In this document: piece after piece, positions 7,374-15,423 of the stretch | Layout of the letters: each line of letters begins with the position of its first letter | Numbering within the stretch: the stretch's first letter is position 1 | Assembly: GCF_000412675.1 (NCBI RefSeq) | Contig: NC_021505.1 | Coordinates: 1,916,501 to 1,980,500 of the forward strand | DNA: 64,000 nucleotides | Reading direction: 5' to 3' | Source: Pseudomonas putida NBRC 14164 | Lineage (GTDB): Bacteria; Pseudomonadota; Gammaproteobacteria; Pseudomonadales; Pseudomonadaceae | The notes under the pieces: model-generated | What the model saw: only the letters and a program-made list of their open reading frames with translations | Databases searched by the model: none | What the model was told of the DNA's origin: nothing | Program-made: the position numbers and the translations under genes

Positions 7374-9197
7374 ATGTCCCAAGCTTTTGATGCCAGCGCA
7401 TTCCTGGCGACCTGCAGTGGTCGCCCGGGCGTTTACCGAATGTTCGACGCCGAAGCCCGGCTGCTTTACGTGGGCAAGGCCAAGAACCTCAAAAAACGCC
7501 TGGCCAGCTATTTCCGCAAAACCGGCCTGGCGCCCAAGACCGCCGCGCTGGTAGCCCGTATCGCCCAGGTTGAAACCACCATCACCGCCAACGAAACCGA
7601 GGCGTTGCTGCTGGAGCAGAACCTGATCAAGGAATGGCGGCCGCCGTATAACATCCTGCTGCGCGACGACAAATCCTACCCCTACGTGTTCCTGTCCGAC
7701 GGCGAGTTCCCGCGGTTGGGGATTCACCGTGGGGCGAAGAAGGCCAAGGGCCGCTACTTTGGCCCATACCCCAGCGCCGGGGCCATCCGCGAAAGCCTCA
7801 GCCTGCTGCAAAAGGCCTTTTCGGTGCGCCAGTGCGAAGACAGCTATTACGCCAACCGCACCCGGCCTTGCCTGCAGTACCAGATCAAACGCTGCAAAGG
7901 GCCCTGCACCGACCTGGTCACCGCCGAGGAATACGCCGACGACGTGCGCCATTCGGTGATGTTCCTTGAAGGCCGTAGCCAGCAATTGGGCAACGAGCTG
8001 AATGCCGAGATGGAGAAGGCCGCCATGGCCCTCAATTTCGAAAAAGCCGCCGAGCTGCGCGACCAGATTGCCCTGTTGCGCCGCGTGCAGGACCAGCAGT
8101 ACATCGAGGGCGGCAGCGGCGACGTCGATGTCATCGCCGCCTTCGTAAACCCGGGTGGTGCCTGCGTGCACCTGATCAGCGTGCGCGGTGGCCGGGTGCT
8201 GGGTAGCAAGAACTTCTTCCCGCAGGTGGGCATCGAGGAGGAGGTGGCCGAGGTCATGGCCGCATTCCTCTCCCAGTACTACCTGGGCAACGCAGAGCGC
8301 GAACTGCCCGGCGAGCTGATCGTCAACGTTGTTCACGAAGACTTCGACGCCATCACCGAAGCACTGCACACGCTGCGGGGCCGTGAGCTGACCATCAGCC
8401 ACCGGGTACGCGGCACGCGCGCTCGCTGGCAGCAGCTGGCAGTGACCAATGCCGAGCAGGCGCTCAATGCTCGCCTGGCCAACCGCCAGCACATGGCTGC
8501 ACGCTTCGAGGCCTTGGCCGAAGTACTGGGCCTGGACGAAGTGCCGCAGCGCCTGGAGTGCTACGACATCAGCCATTCCAGTGGCGAAGCTACCGTGGCC
8601 AGCTGTGTGGTATTCGGCCCAGAAGGCGCGCTGAAGTCCGACTATCGCCGCTTCAACATCGAAGGCGTCACGGCTGGCGATGACTACGCCGCCATGCACC
8701 AGGCCCTGACCCGCCGTTACGGGCGCATCAAGGACGGTGAGGGCAAGCTGCCCGACGTGTTGCTGGTGGACGGCGGCAAGGGGCAGCTGAACATGGCTCG
8801 CGATGTGATGCAGGAACTGGGCTTCACCGACCTGACCTTGCTCGGTGTAGCCAAGGGCGTAACCCGCAAGGCCGGTTTCGAAACCCTGTACCTGAACGAC
8901 GTGCATCACGAGTTCACGCTGAAAGGTGATTCACCGGCCCTGCACCTGATCCAGCAAATCCGCGACGAAGCCCACCGTTTCGCCATTACCGGCCACCGCG
9001 CTCGCCGCGGCAAGGCCCGCCGGGTGTCCAGCCTGGAGGATGTAGCCGGTGTAGGGCCCAAGCGCCGGCGCGACCTGCTGAAACATTTCGGCGGCCTGCA
9101 GGAGCTCAACCGCGCCAGTGTCGATGAAATCGCCAAAGCCCCCGGCATCAGTAAAAAGCTTGCCGAGTCGATTTATGCCAGCCTGCATAGCGAGTAG
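7374..9197 (+). CDS. uvrC: Excinuclease ABC subunit C
   Basis: UvrC makes the 3' and 5' incisions on either side of a lesion in nucleotide excision repair with UvrB. The 607-residue protein is full length. It shows the GIY-YIG nuclease ([20 protein letters not shown], about residues 16-35), the cysteine cluster [15 protein letters not shown], the UVR UvrB-binding motif around [21 protein letters not shown], the RNase H-like second nuclease with [19 protein letters not shown] and VDGGKGQLN, and a C-terminal tandem HhH region ([20 protein letters not shown]). It starts 6 bp after the gacA stop and is followed by pgsA, the classical gacA-uvrC-pgsA order. Confidence 0.97.
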   Translation: MSQAFDASAFLATCSGRPGVYRMFDAEARLLYVGKAKNLKKRLASYFRKTGLAPKTAALVARIAQVETTITANETEALLLEQNLIKEWRPPYNILLRDDKSYPYVFLSDGEFPRLGIHRGAKKAKGRYFGPYPSAGAIRESLSLLQKAFSVRQCEDSYYANRTRPCLQYQIKRCKGPCTDLVTAEEYADDVRHSVMFLEGRSQQLGNELNAEMEKAAMALNFEKAAELRDQIALLRRVQDQQYIEGGSGDVDVIAAFVNPGGACVHLISVRGGRVLGSKNFFPQVGIEEEVAEVMAAFLSQYYLGNAERELPGELIVNVVHEDFDAITEALHTLRGRELTISHRVRGTRARWQQLAVTNAEQALNARLANRQHMAARFEALAEVLGLDEVPQRLECYDISHSSGEATVASCVVFGPEGALKSDYRRFNIEGVTAGDDYAAMHQALTRRYGRIKDGEGKLPDVLLVDGGKGQLNMARDVMQELGFTDLTLLGVAKGVTRKAGFETLYLNDVHHEFTLKGDSPALHLIQQIRDEAHRFAITGHRARRGKARRVSSLEDVAGVGPKRRRDLLKHFGGLQELNRASVDEIAKAPGISKKLAESIYASLHSE

Positions 9198-9230
9198 AAT
9201 GCCGGGCTCAACTTGCAGCCAGTCGTACCG

Positions 9231-9791
9231 ATGAATATTCCAAACCTGCTCACCGTTCTACGCGTCCTGCTCATTCCGTGCTTCATTCTGCTGTTCTACA
9301 TGCCCTATCACTGGAGCTACATGGCAGCCAGCAGCGTGTTTGCCGTTGCCGCCGCCACCGACTGGCTGGACGGCTACCTGGCGCGTCGCCTGCAGCAGAG
9401 CACGCCGTTCGGTGCCTTCCTCGACCCGGTGGCCGACAAGCTGATGGTGGCGGTGGCGTTGGTGCTGCTGGTACAGACCCACGCCAACTTCTGGCTGACC
9501 CTGCCGGCGGCGGTCATCATTGGCCGCGAAATCGTGGTGTCGGCACTGCGCGAGTGGATGGCCGAGCTGGGTGCGCGGGCGCATGTGGCGGTATCCAACC
9601 TTGGCAAGTGGAAGACCGCGGCGCAGATGCTGGCGCTGGTGATCCTGCTGGCCAACCCGCCAGCGGTAACGTTCTGGGTGATTCTGGGCTACGGGCTGCT
9701 GCTGGTGGCGGCGGGGCTGACGCTGTGGTCGATGGTGCACTACCTGCTGGCTGCCTGGCCGCACCTGCGCGAAGGCTCCGAGCAGAAATAA
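9231..9791 (+). CDS. pgsA: CDP-diacylglycerol-glycerol-3-phosphate 3-phosphatidyltransferase
   Basis: PgsA makes phosphatidylglycerol phosphate, the committed step to phosphatidylglycerol and cardiolipin, in the inner membrane. The 186-residue protein has the CDP-alcohol phosphotransferase signature D-x2-DG-x2-AR-x8-G-x3-D-x3-D as [14 protein letters not shown] then [11 protein letters not shown], plus four or more transmembrane segments. The start ATG 9231 ([14 protein letters not shown]) is the family start; an upstream in-frame codon at 9213 is not needed. It follows uvrC by 33 bp and is followed by tRNA-Gly. Confidence 0.96.
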   Translation: MNIPNLLTVLRVLLIPCFILLFYMPYHWSYMAASSVFAVAAATDWLDGYLARRLQQSTPFGAFLDPVADKLMVAVALVLLVQTHANFWLTLPAAVIIGREIVVSALREWMAELGARAHVAVSNLGKWKTAAQMLALVILLANPPAVTFWVILGYGLLLVAAGLTLWSMVHYLLAAWPHLREGSEQK

Positions 9792-9854
9792 ACTTTTTTT
9801 GAATCAAGGGGTTGACGCTGTTTTAGAAATCGCTAGAATGGCACCCATCACGAC

Positions 9855-9930
<76 letters not shown>

Positions 9931-9972
9931 AATAAAGATCTACAGGTTTCGCTCGAAGTCTGTAAGTCGTCG

Positions 9973-9987
9973 AAAAAAGGCCCTTCG
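9973..9987 (+). terminator. Left half of the tRNA-Gly terminator, split by the IS
   Basis: AAAAAAGGCCC followed by TTCG is the left arm and loop of a terminator. The right arm GGGCCTTTTTT is at 11577-11587, after the IS. Put together they form a perfect 11-bp stem with a TTCG tetraloop. Confidence 0.85.
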
Positions 9988-10030
9988 CAGACTGTGTGAA
10001 AACCTAGCATTCTGCCCGGCCCTTTAAGAG

Positions 10031-10064
10031 AATGCTCCGTATCGGAAGATACGGAGCATTTTTC
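10031..10064 (+). terminator. Hairpin upstream of the IS1182-family transposase
   Basis: A perfect 13-bp stem AATGCTCCGTATC/GATACGGAGCATT with loop GGAA, followed by TTTTC. It lies just before the transposase start at 10068 and probably shields it from outside transcription, or folds with its ribosome-binding region. Confidence 0.75.
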
Positions 10065-10067
10065 GTT

Positions 10068-11486
10068 ATGGCCTACATACAAGGAGAGTCTCGCAGCCAG
10101 ACCAGTCTGTTCCCGGTCTCGCTGGAGGAGCTGATCCCGGAAGATCACCTCGTACGGGTCATTGACCTGTATGTCGCCAGGCTCGACCTGGGCCAGCTCG
10201 GCTTCGAAAAAGCGCAATCCAAGGCCATAGGGCGCCCCGCCTACGACCCCGCCGATCAGCTCAAGCTCTACCTCTATGGCTATTTTCAGCGCATCCGTTC
10301 CTCGCGGCGTTTGGAAGCCGAGTGCCAGCGCAACATCGAGGTGATGTGGCTGATCAACCGGCTCAAACCTGACTTCAAGACCATCGCTGACTTTCGCAAG
10401 AACAACAAAGCCGCTTTCGTTGCGACGTGCCGGGCGTTTGTACAGTTCTGCCGAACCGCCGGTTTGATTGCTGGTGACTTGGTTGCCATCGACGGCAGCA
10501 AGTTTCAGGCGGTCGCTTCCCCCCGGCGCCATTTGAACCTGAGTCAACTCAAGCGTCAGGATGAGAAACTGGACAAGCGGATCGCCCAATATCTGGCTGA
10601 TCTGGATGCCGCTGACAAGTCTGAGGGCGAGCAAGTGGTCGATCGCACTGCGATCAAAGCGGCCTTGGCGAAGCTTGAGGCCAAGCAGCAAGACAACCGC
10701 ACTTGCCAGGCCTTGATGAAATCAATGGGGCTGGAGCAATTCAACACGCACGAAAGCGATGCCCGCATGATGCGCACTCCCAAAGGAGCGCGGGTTGCCT
10801 ATAACGTGCAGACCGCCGTTGACGCAGAACACTGCCTGATTTTGCATCACGAGGTGACGCAAGAGGGCGATGATCGCAAGCAGCTTGAACCCATGGCTAA
10901 AGCGGCCAAGGCTGAGCTGAAACAGAAAGCGCTGACCGTTACAGCTGATATGGGTTACTCGAATGGCCAGCAGTTCCAGGCATGTGAGGAAGCCTCCATT
11001 ACCGCGTACGTTCCGCCAAACCGAACCTCGAACCCAGGCGGTGAGGCATTATTCGAGCGCAAGGACTTTACCTACGACGCCGAACAGGATCGGTACCAGT
11101 GCCCGGCAGGGCAGTGGCTAACGCTGAAGCAGCGTCACAAGGGCGACCGGATCTACCAGGCGGCGATCAGTGATTGCGCCGGGTGCACGCTGAAATCCCA
11201 ATGCACGACGGCCAAGCGCCGCTATGTCTCGCGCCACGCTCAAGAGGAAGCCTTTGAGCGTATGGCGCAGCGGATGCAGATGCATCCAGAGATGATGGAA
11301 CGGCGCAGATCCATCGTGGAGCACCCGTTTGGCAATCTCAAACAATGGCTGTTTGGCAACGGGCGCTTCCTGCTGCGACAACTCGCAGGCACAAGAGCTG
11401 AAATGGCTCTCGCTGTGACCGCTTACAACCTCAAGCGGGCGATTAGTGTCCTGGGTGCCAAGCAAATCATGCAACTGATGGGCTGA
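10068..11486 (+). CDS. IS1182-family transposase
   Basis: A 472-residue DDE transposase of the IS1182 family. The N-terminal DUF772 domain runs from SLFPVSLEELIPEDHLVRVIDLYV through PADQLKLYLYGYFQRIRSSRRLE. The catalytic core includes VAIDGSKFQA (first Asp), LTVTADMGYSNGQQF (second Asp) and RRRSIVEHPFGNLKQW (the Glu). A cysteine pair region C-x-(G)-C (YQCPAGQW, DCAGCTLKSQC) is also typical. The start MAYIQGESR at 10068 is the family start. The frame is intact, so the element may be mobile. The gene lies between two terminator-like hairpins inside the element. Confidence 0.95.
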   Translation: MAYIQGESRSQTSLFPVSLEELIPEDHLVRVIDLYVARLDLGQLGFEKAQSKAIGRPAYDPADQLKLYLYGYFQRIRSSRRLEAECQRNIEVMWLINRLKPDFKTIADFRKNNKAAFVATCRAFVQFCRTAGLIAGDLVAIDGSKFQAVASPRRHLNLSQLKRQDEKLDKRIAQYLADLDAADKSEGEQVVDRTAIKAALAKLEAKQQDNRTCQALMKSMGLEQFNTHESDARMMRTPKGARVAYNVQTAVDAEHCLILHHEVTQEGDDRKQLEPMAKAAKAELKQKALTVTADMGYSNGQQFQACEEASITAYVPPNRTSNPGGEALFERKDFTYDAEQDRYQCPAGQWLTLKQRHKGDRIYQAAISDCAGCTLKSQCTTAKRRYVSRHAQEEAFERMAQRMQMHPEMMERRRSIVEHPFGNLKQWLFGNGRFLLRQLAGTRAEMALAVTAYNLKRAISVLGAKQIMQLMG

Positions 11487-11509
11487 AGGGCCTTTTTCAG
11501 CACAAAAAC

Positions 11510-11536
11510 AAACGCCCCGAACAAGTCGGGGCGTTT
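11510..11536. terminator. Hairpin after the IS1182-family transposase
   Basis: AACGCCCCGA/TCGGGGCGTT, a 10-bp perfect stem with a 5-base loop, lies 23 bp after the transposase stop and within the IS right end. Confidence 0.75.
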
Positions 11537-11576
11537 GGTATAGGGCCTACCAGTGCGTTTTCACACAGTCTGTTCG

Positions 11577-11587
11577 GGGCCTTTTTT
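11577..11587 (+). terminator. Right half of the tRNA-Gly terminator
   Basis: GGGCC plus a run of six T completes the terminator whose left arm is at 9973-9983. Transcription from the tRNA side can no longer form this hairpin, because 1.6 kb of IS lies in its loop. Confidence 0.8.
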
Positions 11588-11851
11588 CGTTCCGGCGCAT
11601 TCTGCCTCAGTCCCCCTCTCAGCCCGACATCGACGTGCCAGCAGCCAACCCCCGGCCGGTGCCCTGGGTATGCCGGTAGACCAACACCACTGCACCCCAG
11701 AAACCCCTCACGGTCTTCGAACTCACGTTTCTGACGGACGCAACGGCGGCCTGTTTGACAGGCGTTAGCGCCATCCATTGGCGATGGCCATCAGCTTCTC
11801 ATCAAGATTGTTCGGCGGATCTTCATCATAGTAGCTGGGAATGTATTCCGG
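11588..11851. other. Intergenic left edge of the secretion island, with a possible gene remnant
   Basis: No convincing gene. On the minus strand from about 11885 to 11766 a short open stretch ending in TAA reads ISYHHHNHPEYIPSYYDE then DEKLMAIANGWR, which looks protein-like but has a stop just upstream and no start. It may be the C-terminal end of a gene truncated when the island formed. Nothing else is seen. Confidence 0.35.
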
Positions 11852-12631
11852 GTGATTGTGATGGTGGTAGCTGATGTGGGAGCCGGCGAAAAACCGGACT
11901 CAGCTGTAACCCTGAGGCATTGGTGTGCCGTTGTTAAGTCTGGTGAGCAGGTTCTTCGTATTCGCAATGGTTGCGACATTTTGTGCCTCGCGCATCGCGA
12001 GCATTCGGCCCCATTGTGCCTGGCGCCTGGGTGGCAGGGCTTGTTGGTTGTACGTCCCGGGTTGCAAGTGCTCAGTGGAAGTGCCTGGGTGCTCCCGTTG
12101 TCGCAAATGAGCCTCTTCAAATTGCAGTTTTTTATCGATCAGGGGGACGTGTCTGGGGTGCGGCCTGCCCGCAGCGAGCCCTGGGGCGTACTGAGCGAAG
12201 GCCTTGGTCAGGGGGGCGCGGACCCGGGGCTGGAGTCCTGGTATCTCAGCCTTGCGTTGCAGGGTGGTGTGGCCTATCGAGCTTTCGCCTGTCATTTACG
12301 CAGTAGTGAGAGTTATCAACTGCTCGGTTTTTTGTTGGAGCAAGGCTCGGGTAGGGAAAAGCTCCAGGACCTTGCTGGTCGATATGGCGTATCGGTCTCG
12401 CACTTTCGAAGGCTTTGCCGTCAAGCGCTGGGTGGTGCAGCCAAGTCCGAGTTGCGTGGGTGGCGTACGGCCCGTGCGCTTCTGAGCATGGTTGAAGGTG
12501 CTGCTTCGCTCACCGACGTTGCCTTGGAGTTTGGTTATGCCTCTTCCTCGCATTTTTCCAAAGAGATTCGAGAGCTGGTCGGGGTTGCGCCGAGTAGTTT
12601 GATCGATATAACCCGCCTTTCGAGCGAATGA
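11852..12631 (+). CDS. invF: AraC-family T3SS activator, InvF-like
   Basis: An AraC/XylS-family regulator matching InvF, the SPI-1 activator of effector and translocator genes in Salmonella, where it acts with the chaperone SicA. The C-terminal third is very close to InvF in pattern: SESYQLLGFLLEQ, YGVSVSHFRRLCRQALGG, AAKSELRGWRTARALL, then the second HTH VALEFGYASSSHFSKEIREL with VGVAPSS. The N-terminal part (GLLVVRPGLQVLSG, FFIDQGDV) also follows InvF. The true start is uncertain: GTG 11852 and ATG 11861 are in frame, but the first 25-30 codons overlap REP-like sequence and no other start is obvious. It is the first gene of the locus, 4 bp before invG. No sicA was found in the window. Confidence 0.88.
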   Translation: MIVMVVADVGAGEKPDSAVTLRHWCAVVKSGEQVLRIRNGCDILCLAHREHSAPLCLAPGWQGLLVVRPGLQVLSGSAWVLPLSQMSLFKLQFFIDQGDVSGVRPARSEPWGVLSEGLGQGGADPGLESWYLSLALQGGVAYRAFACHLRSSESYQLLGFLLEQGSGREKLQDLAGRYGVSVSHFRRLCRQALGGAAKSELRGWRTARALLSMVEGAASLTDVALEFGYASSSHFSKEIRELVGVAPSSLIDITRLSSE

Positions 12632-12635
12632 ACTC

Positions 12636-14297
12636 ATGATGGTTAAAACTATGTGCCCGCGCGCGTTCATGCTAGCGCTTTGTTGTATGTTGCCGGCGGC
12701 TTTATCGGTTGCCTCCGTACATGCAAAAGAGGGCTATGTGGCTCGTCAAGAAGGCCTGCGTACGTTCTTCGACGCATTGTCAGCGTCTTTGGACAAGCCG
12801 GTCATTCTCAGCAAAGCAGCTGCTCGCCGCACCATCAGTGGCGATTTTTCAATGGTCGCACCGCAGCAGACTTTGGAGCGTGTTGTTCGGCAAATGGGGC
12901 TGGTCTGGTACAGCGATGGTCAGACGTTGTACATCTATGAGGCGGCCGAGGCGAAAAGCGCCGTTATCTCGCTGAATACCATCACTGTCCATAAGCTGGA
13001 TGCCTTCCTGCGCAGCTCCGGTTTGCGCGATACCCGATACCCTCTGCGGCACGATGGCTTGCGGACCTTCTACATTTCTGGCCCGCCGATCTATGTCGAC
13101 TTGGTGGCACAGGCCGCGCAATTCATGGATAACCAAAGTGCCAGCTTGCAACTCGGACAGCAGCGCATTGGCGTTATCAATCTGCGCAATACCTTCGTTG
13201 CAGACCGCACGTACGAGTTGCGCGAGCAAAGCATCACGGTACCCGGCATTGCGACGGCTATCGAGACTCTGCTCAAGGGTGAAGGCCGTGGTGCCGACGC
13301 AGTGATCCACAAGGATGCTGAAGGGCATCCGGGTGGCATGCCGAGCTTCCCATTGGAGGAGCTGGGAGCCCACGAAGCCGCATCTGGCGACAACACATCG
13401 CGGCAGATCATCGCGCGCGATCTGGCTGCGGGCAATATCCGCGTAGTGGCCTACCCCGACACCAATAGCCTGTTGGTCAAGGGGCTCCCGGAACAGGTGC
13501 AGTTTATTGAGAATCTGGTAGCAGCGCTCGATGAACCAAAACGTCATGTCGAACTGTCCCTGTGGATCATCGATCTGCATAAAGACGATCTCAATGAGTT
13601 GGGAGTCGATTGGAGGGGGTCGTTCAAGGTCGGCTCGAAGGTGGCGGCATCGCTCAATGGCGGCTCGCTGAGCACACTGGATAGCGCTTCGTTCATGGCT
13701 GCGATTTCAGCGCTGGAAACCGACAACCGCGCACGGGTGGTTTCGCGGCCAGTCGTGCTGACTCAAGAAAACGTCCCAGCGATTTTCGACAATAACCGCA
13801 CGTTTTATGCGCGACTGATTGGTGAGCGCAGTGTTCAACTTGAACACGTCACTTACGGCACCTTGGTCAGCGTCTTGCCACGGCTTTCACCCTCCGGAGA
13901 GGTCGAGATGGCACTCAACATCGAGGACGGCAGTGTGGTCGAGTCGGCCAGGGAGCAGTCCTCAGGGGCCGACACGCTGCCGACCGTTGGCCGAACGCGT
14001 ATCAGTACTGTTGCTCGCGTGCCACAGGGTAAAAGCTTGCTGGTCGGAGGCTTCACCCGTGACGAGCGTGCAGAGGTGATCAAGCGTATCCCGCTGCTGG
14101 GGCATATTCCTTATCTGGGGAGGGTGTTCAGTTATCGGCAGACCCGTCAAGCCAACACGGTCCGGGTGTTCCTGATTCAACCTAGAGAGCTCGATAGCCC
14201 CTTGGAACCAGGCGCTATGCAGATTGGTTCGCAAGTGATCGGCAATGTGGCCCGTGATCCGGCCGAGCGCGCGGTGCTTCGCGTGCTGGAGCGCTGA
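12636..14297 (+). CDS. invG: T3SS outer-membrane secretin SctC (InvG)
   Basis: A 553-residue secretin, the outer-membrane ring of the injectisome. It starts with a Sec signal (about residues 1-30, MLALCCMLPAALSVASVHA), then N0/N1 domains with the GLRTFFDALSASLDKPVILS pattern, the N3 domain (IRVVAYPDTNSLLVKGLPEQV), and the secretin core from VELSLWIIDLHKDDLNELGVDW to GKSLLVGGFTRDE and IPLLGHIPYLGRVF. Length and order match InvG/MxiD/YsaC. A C-terminal pilotin-binding tail is short, and no InvH-like pilotin gene lies nearby. The frame is intact. The start ATG 12636 directly follows invF. Confidence 0.95.
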   Translation: MMVKTMCPRAFMLALCCMLPAALSVASVHAKEGYVARQEGLRTFFDALSASLDKPVILSKAAARRTISGDFSMVAPQQTLERVVRQMGLVWYSDGQTLYIYEAAEAKSAVISLNTITVHKLDAFLRSSGLRDTRYPLRHDGLRTFYISGPPIYVDLVAQAAQFMDNQSASLQLGQQRIGVINLRNTFVADRTYELREQSITVPGIATAIETLLKGEGRGADAVIHKDAEGHPGGMPSFPLEELGAHEAASGDNTSRQIIARDLAAGNIRVVAYPDTNSLLVKGLPEQVQFIENLVAALDEPKRHVELSLWIIDLHKDDLNELGVDWRGSFKVGSKVAASLNGGSLSTLDSASFMAAISALETDNRARVVSRPVVLTQENVPAIFDNNRTFYARLIGERSVQLEHVTYGTLVSVLPRLSPSGEVEMALNIEDGSVVESAREQSSGADTLPTVGRTRISTVARVPQGKSLLVGGFTRDERAEVIKRIPLLGHIPYLGRVFSYRQTRQANTVRVFLIQPRELDSPLEPGAMQIGSQVIGNVARDPAERAVLRVLER

Positions 14298-14298
14298 T

Positions 14299-15402
14299 AT
14301 GGCAACTATTGGCCAAGTGCCATTGCGCATGCCGATGTTGCGCCCGCATCAGAGCAGCGAGCCCCAGCCCAAGGTCGCTGCAGCGCCTGACGACGACGCT
14401 ACCCCGGCAGCCAGCGTCCAGCGCTTTGTTGAGGACAGCGATGAGATGGCGGCTGCTCTGCGTTCTCAGTTTCGCCGAAGAGGCGATTTCGGCAGCAAGT
14501 TCGAAGGCTTTGCGGAAAGCTTCGAGCGGGTCCTGGATGAAGATGTGGTTCCCAAGGCTCGGCAGATCCAGTCGCTGGCCAAACTCGCTGAGCGCAGCAT
14601 CGAATGGATGCTGGCGCAGGCTCGGGGGCTGTTCCCCGATGACAGTGATCTGGTGCTGGTACTGCGCGAACTGTTGCGTGAAAAAGTGATGGCTGAAGCG
14701 ACTCGCCAGCGTCTGGAGGCGTTACTGCAACAGGTGCTCGTTCAGTCGCCGCCCAAGCGTTTGAAGGCCGGTATCAATTCGGCCCTGAAAGCCAAGATGT
14801 TCGGCAAGGCGCTGGCGTTGCGAGCGGCCTTGCTGCGTGACACCTATCGTTCGTTTTTGGAGTTTGAAGGCGGTCCGGTCGAGTCTTATGAGGACTGGAT
14901 AGCTATCTACGGCTACCGGCATCGAGGCTCGGTCCTGGAGTTCATCGAGGCTGCGTTACTGACCGACATCGATGCCCACGACCCCAGTTGTTCTCGTGAC
15001 GAGTTTGGGCAGCTGTTAGGAAAACTGGGTGATATCAAGCGCCTGCGTTCGGTCGATGTCGTGTTCATCCGGGGAGTGCTCGCAGAGGAACAGGTTTGCC
15101 GGCATAACGCCAGCGAGCCGGACTGGCTGGTGTTCATGCTGGGGCTGCTTCAGTTTCCCGACGAGCTCGACCATTTGCTGTCAGGCCTGTTGGGGGAGCG
15201 ACTGTTGCTAATCGCGCACCATGAGCGCGCCCAACTGCTGCAACTGTTGCGACTGAGCTGCCTGGCGTTGCCGCAGGAGCTGTTTGGCGATGACCAGGCA
15301 CTAGAGCGGATCGCCGAGCAGTTCACGCGCCTGGCGGACCTGGTGTTTGCCCATGAAGCCATTGGGCGGCATGCCGCGTTGGTTGCTCGCTGCCCCTCCT
15401 AG
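14299..15402 (+). CDS. invE: T3SS gatekeeper SctW (InvE/MxiC)
   Basis: A 367-residue helical protein in the position of InvE, the SctW gatekeeper that holds back effectors until translocators are secreted (family knowledge). The N-terminal 50 residues are Pro/Ala rich, as expected for a secreted, flexible chaperone-binding end. The HrpJ/InvE core follows with LAKLAERSIEWMLAQARGLFPDDSDLVL, LREKVMAEATRQRLEALLQQ and KAKMFGKALALRAALLRDTYRSFL. ATG 14299 overlaps the last base of the invG stop, suggesting coupling; an in-frame ATG at 14245 would overlap invG by 50 bp. The frame is intact. Confidence 0.88.
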   Translation: MATIGQVPLRMPMLRPHQSSEPQPKVAAAPDDDATPAASVQRFVEDSDEMAAALRSQFRRRGDFGSKFEGFAESFERVLDEDVVPKARQIQSLAKLAERSIEWMLAQARGLFPDDSDLVLVLRELLREKVMAEATRQRLEALLQQVLVQSPPKRLKAGINSALKAKMFGKALALRAALLRDTYRSFLEFEGGPVESYEDWIAIYGYRHRGSVLEFIEAALLTDIDAHDPSCSRDEFGQLLGKLGDIKRLRSVDVVFIRGVLAEEQVCRHNASEPDWLVFMLGLLQFPDELDHLLSGLLGERLLLIAHHERAQLLQLLRLSCLALPQELFGDDQALERIAEQFTRLADLVFAHEAIGRHAALVARCPS

Positions 15403-15423
15403 TTTTCAAGGCCTGTACTTATC

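Larger units (their letters stand above)
9988..11572 (+). mobile_element. Intact IS1182-family insertion sequence
   Basis: A 1585-bp element bounded by inverted repeats CAGACTGTGTGAAAAC (9988) and its complement GTTTTCACACAGTCTG (ending 11572). It is flanked by a 4-bp direct repeat TTCG (9984-9987 and 11573-11576). It contains one full-length transposase gene and a strong hairpin at each side of that gene. The target was the tetraloop of the terminator after tRNA-Gly. Confidence 0.93.

Noticed and set aside
7155..8909. Long minus-strand open frame of about 580 codons
   Set aside because: Antisense shadow of uvrC; it is rich in His/Gln/Gly/Val typical of the complementary frame.
10031..10064. 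Riboswitch in front of the IS transposase
   Set aside because: It is a single perfect hairpin with a T-run and no conserved aptamer-like core; a terminator or shield is enough.
11553..11768. Open frame of 71 codons after the IS1182-family element
   Set aside because: It begins inside the IS end and shows no family features or ribosome-binding site.
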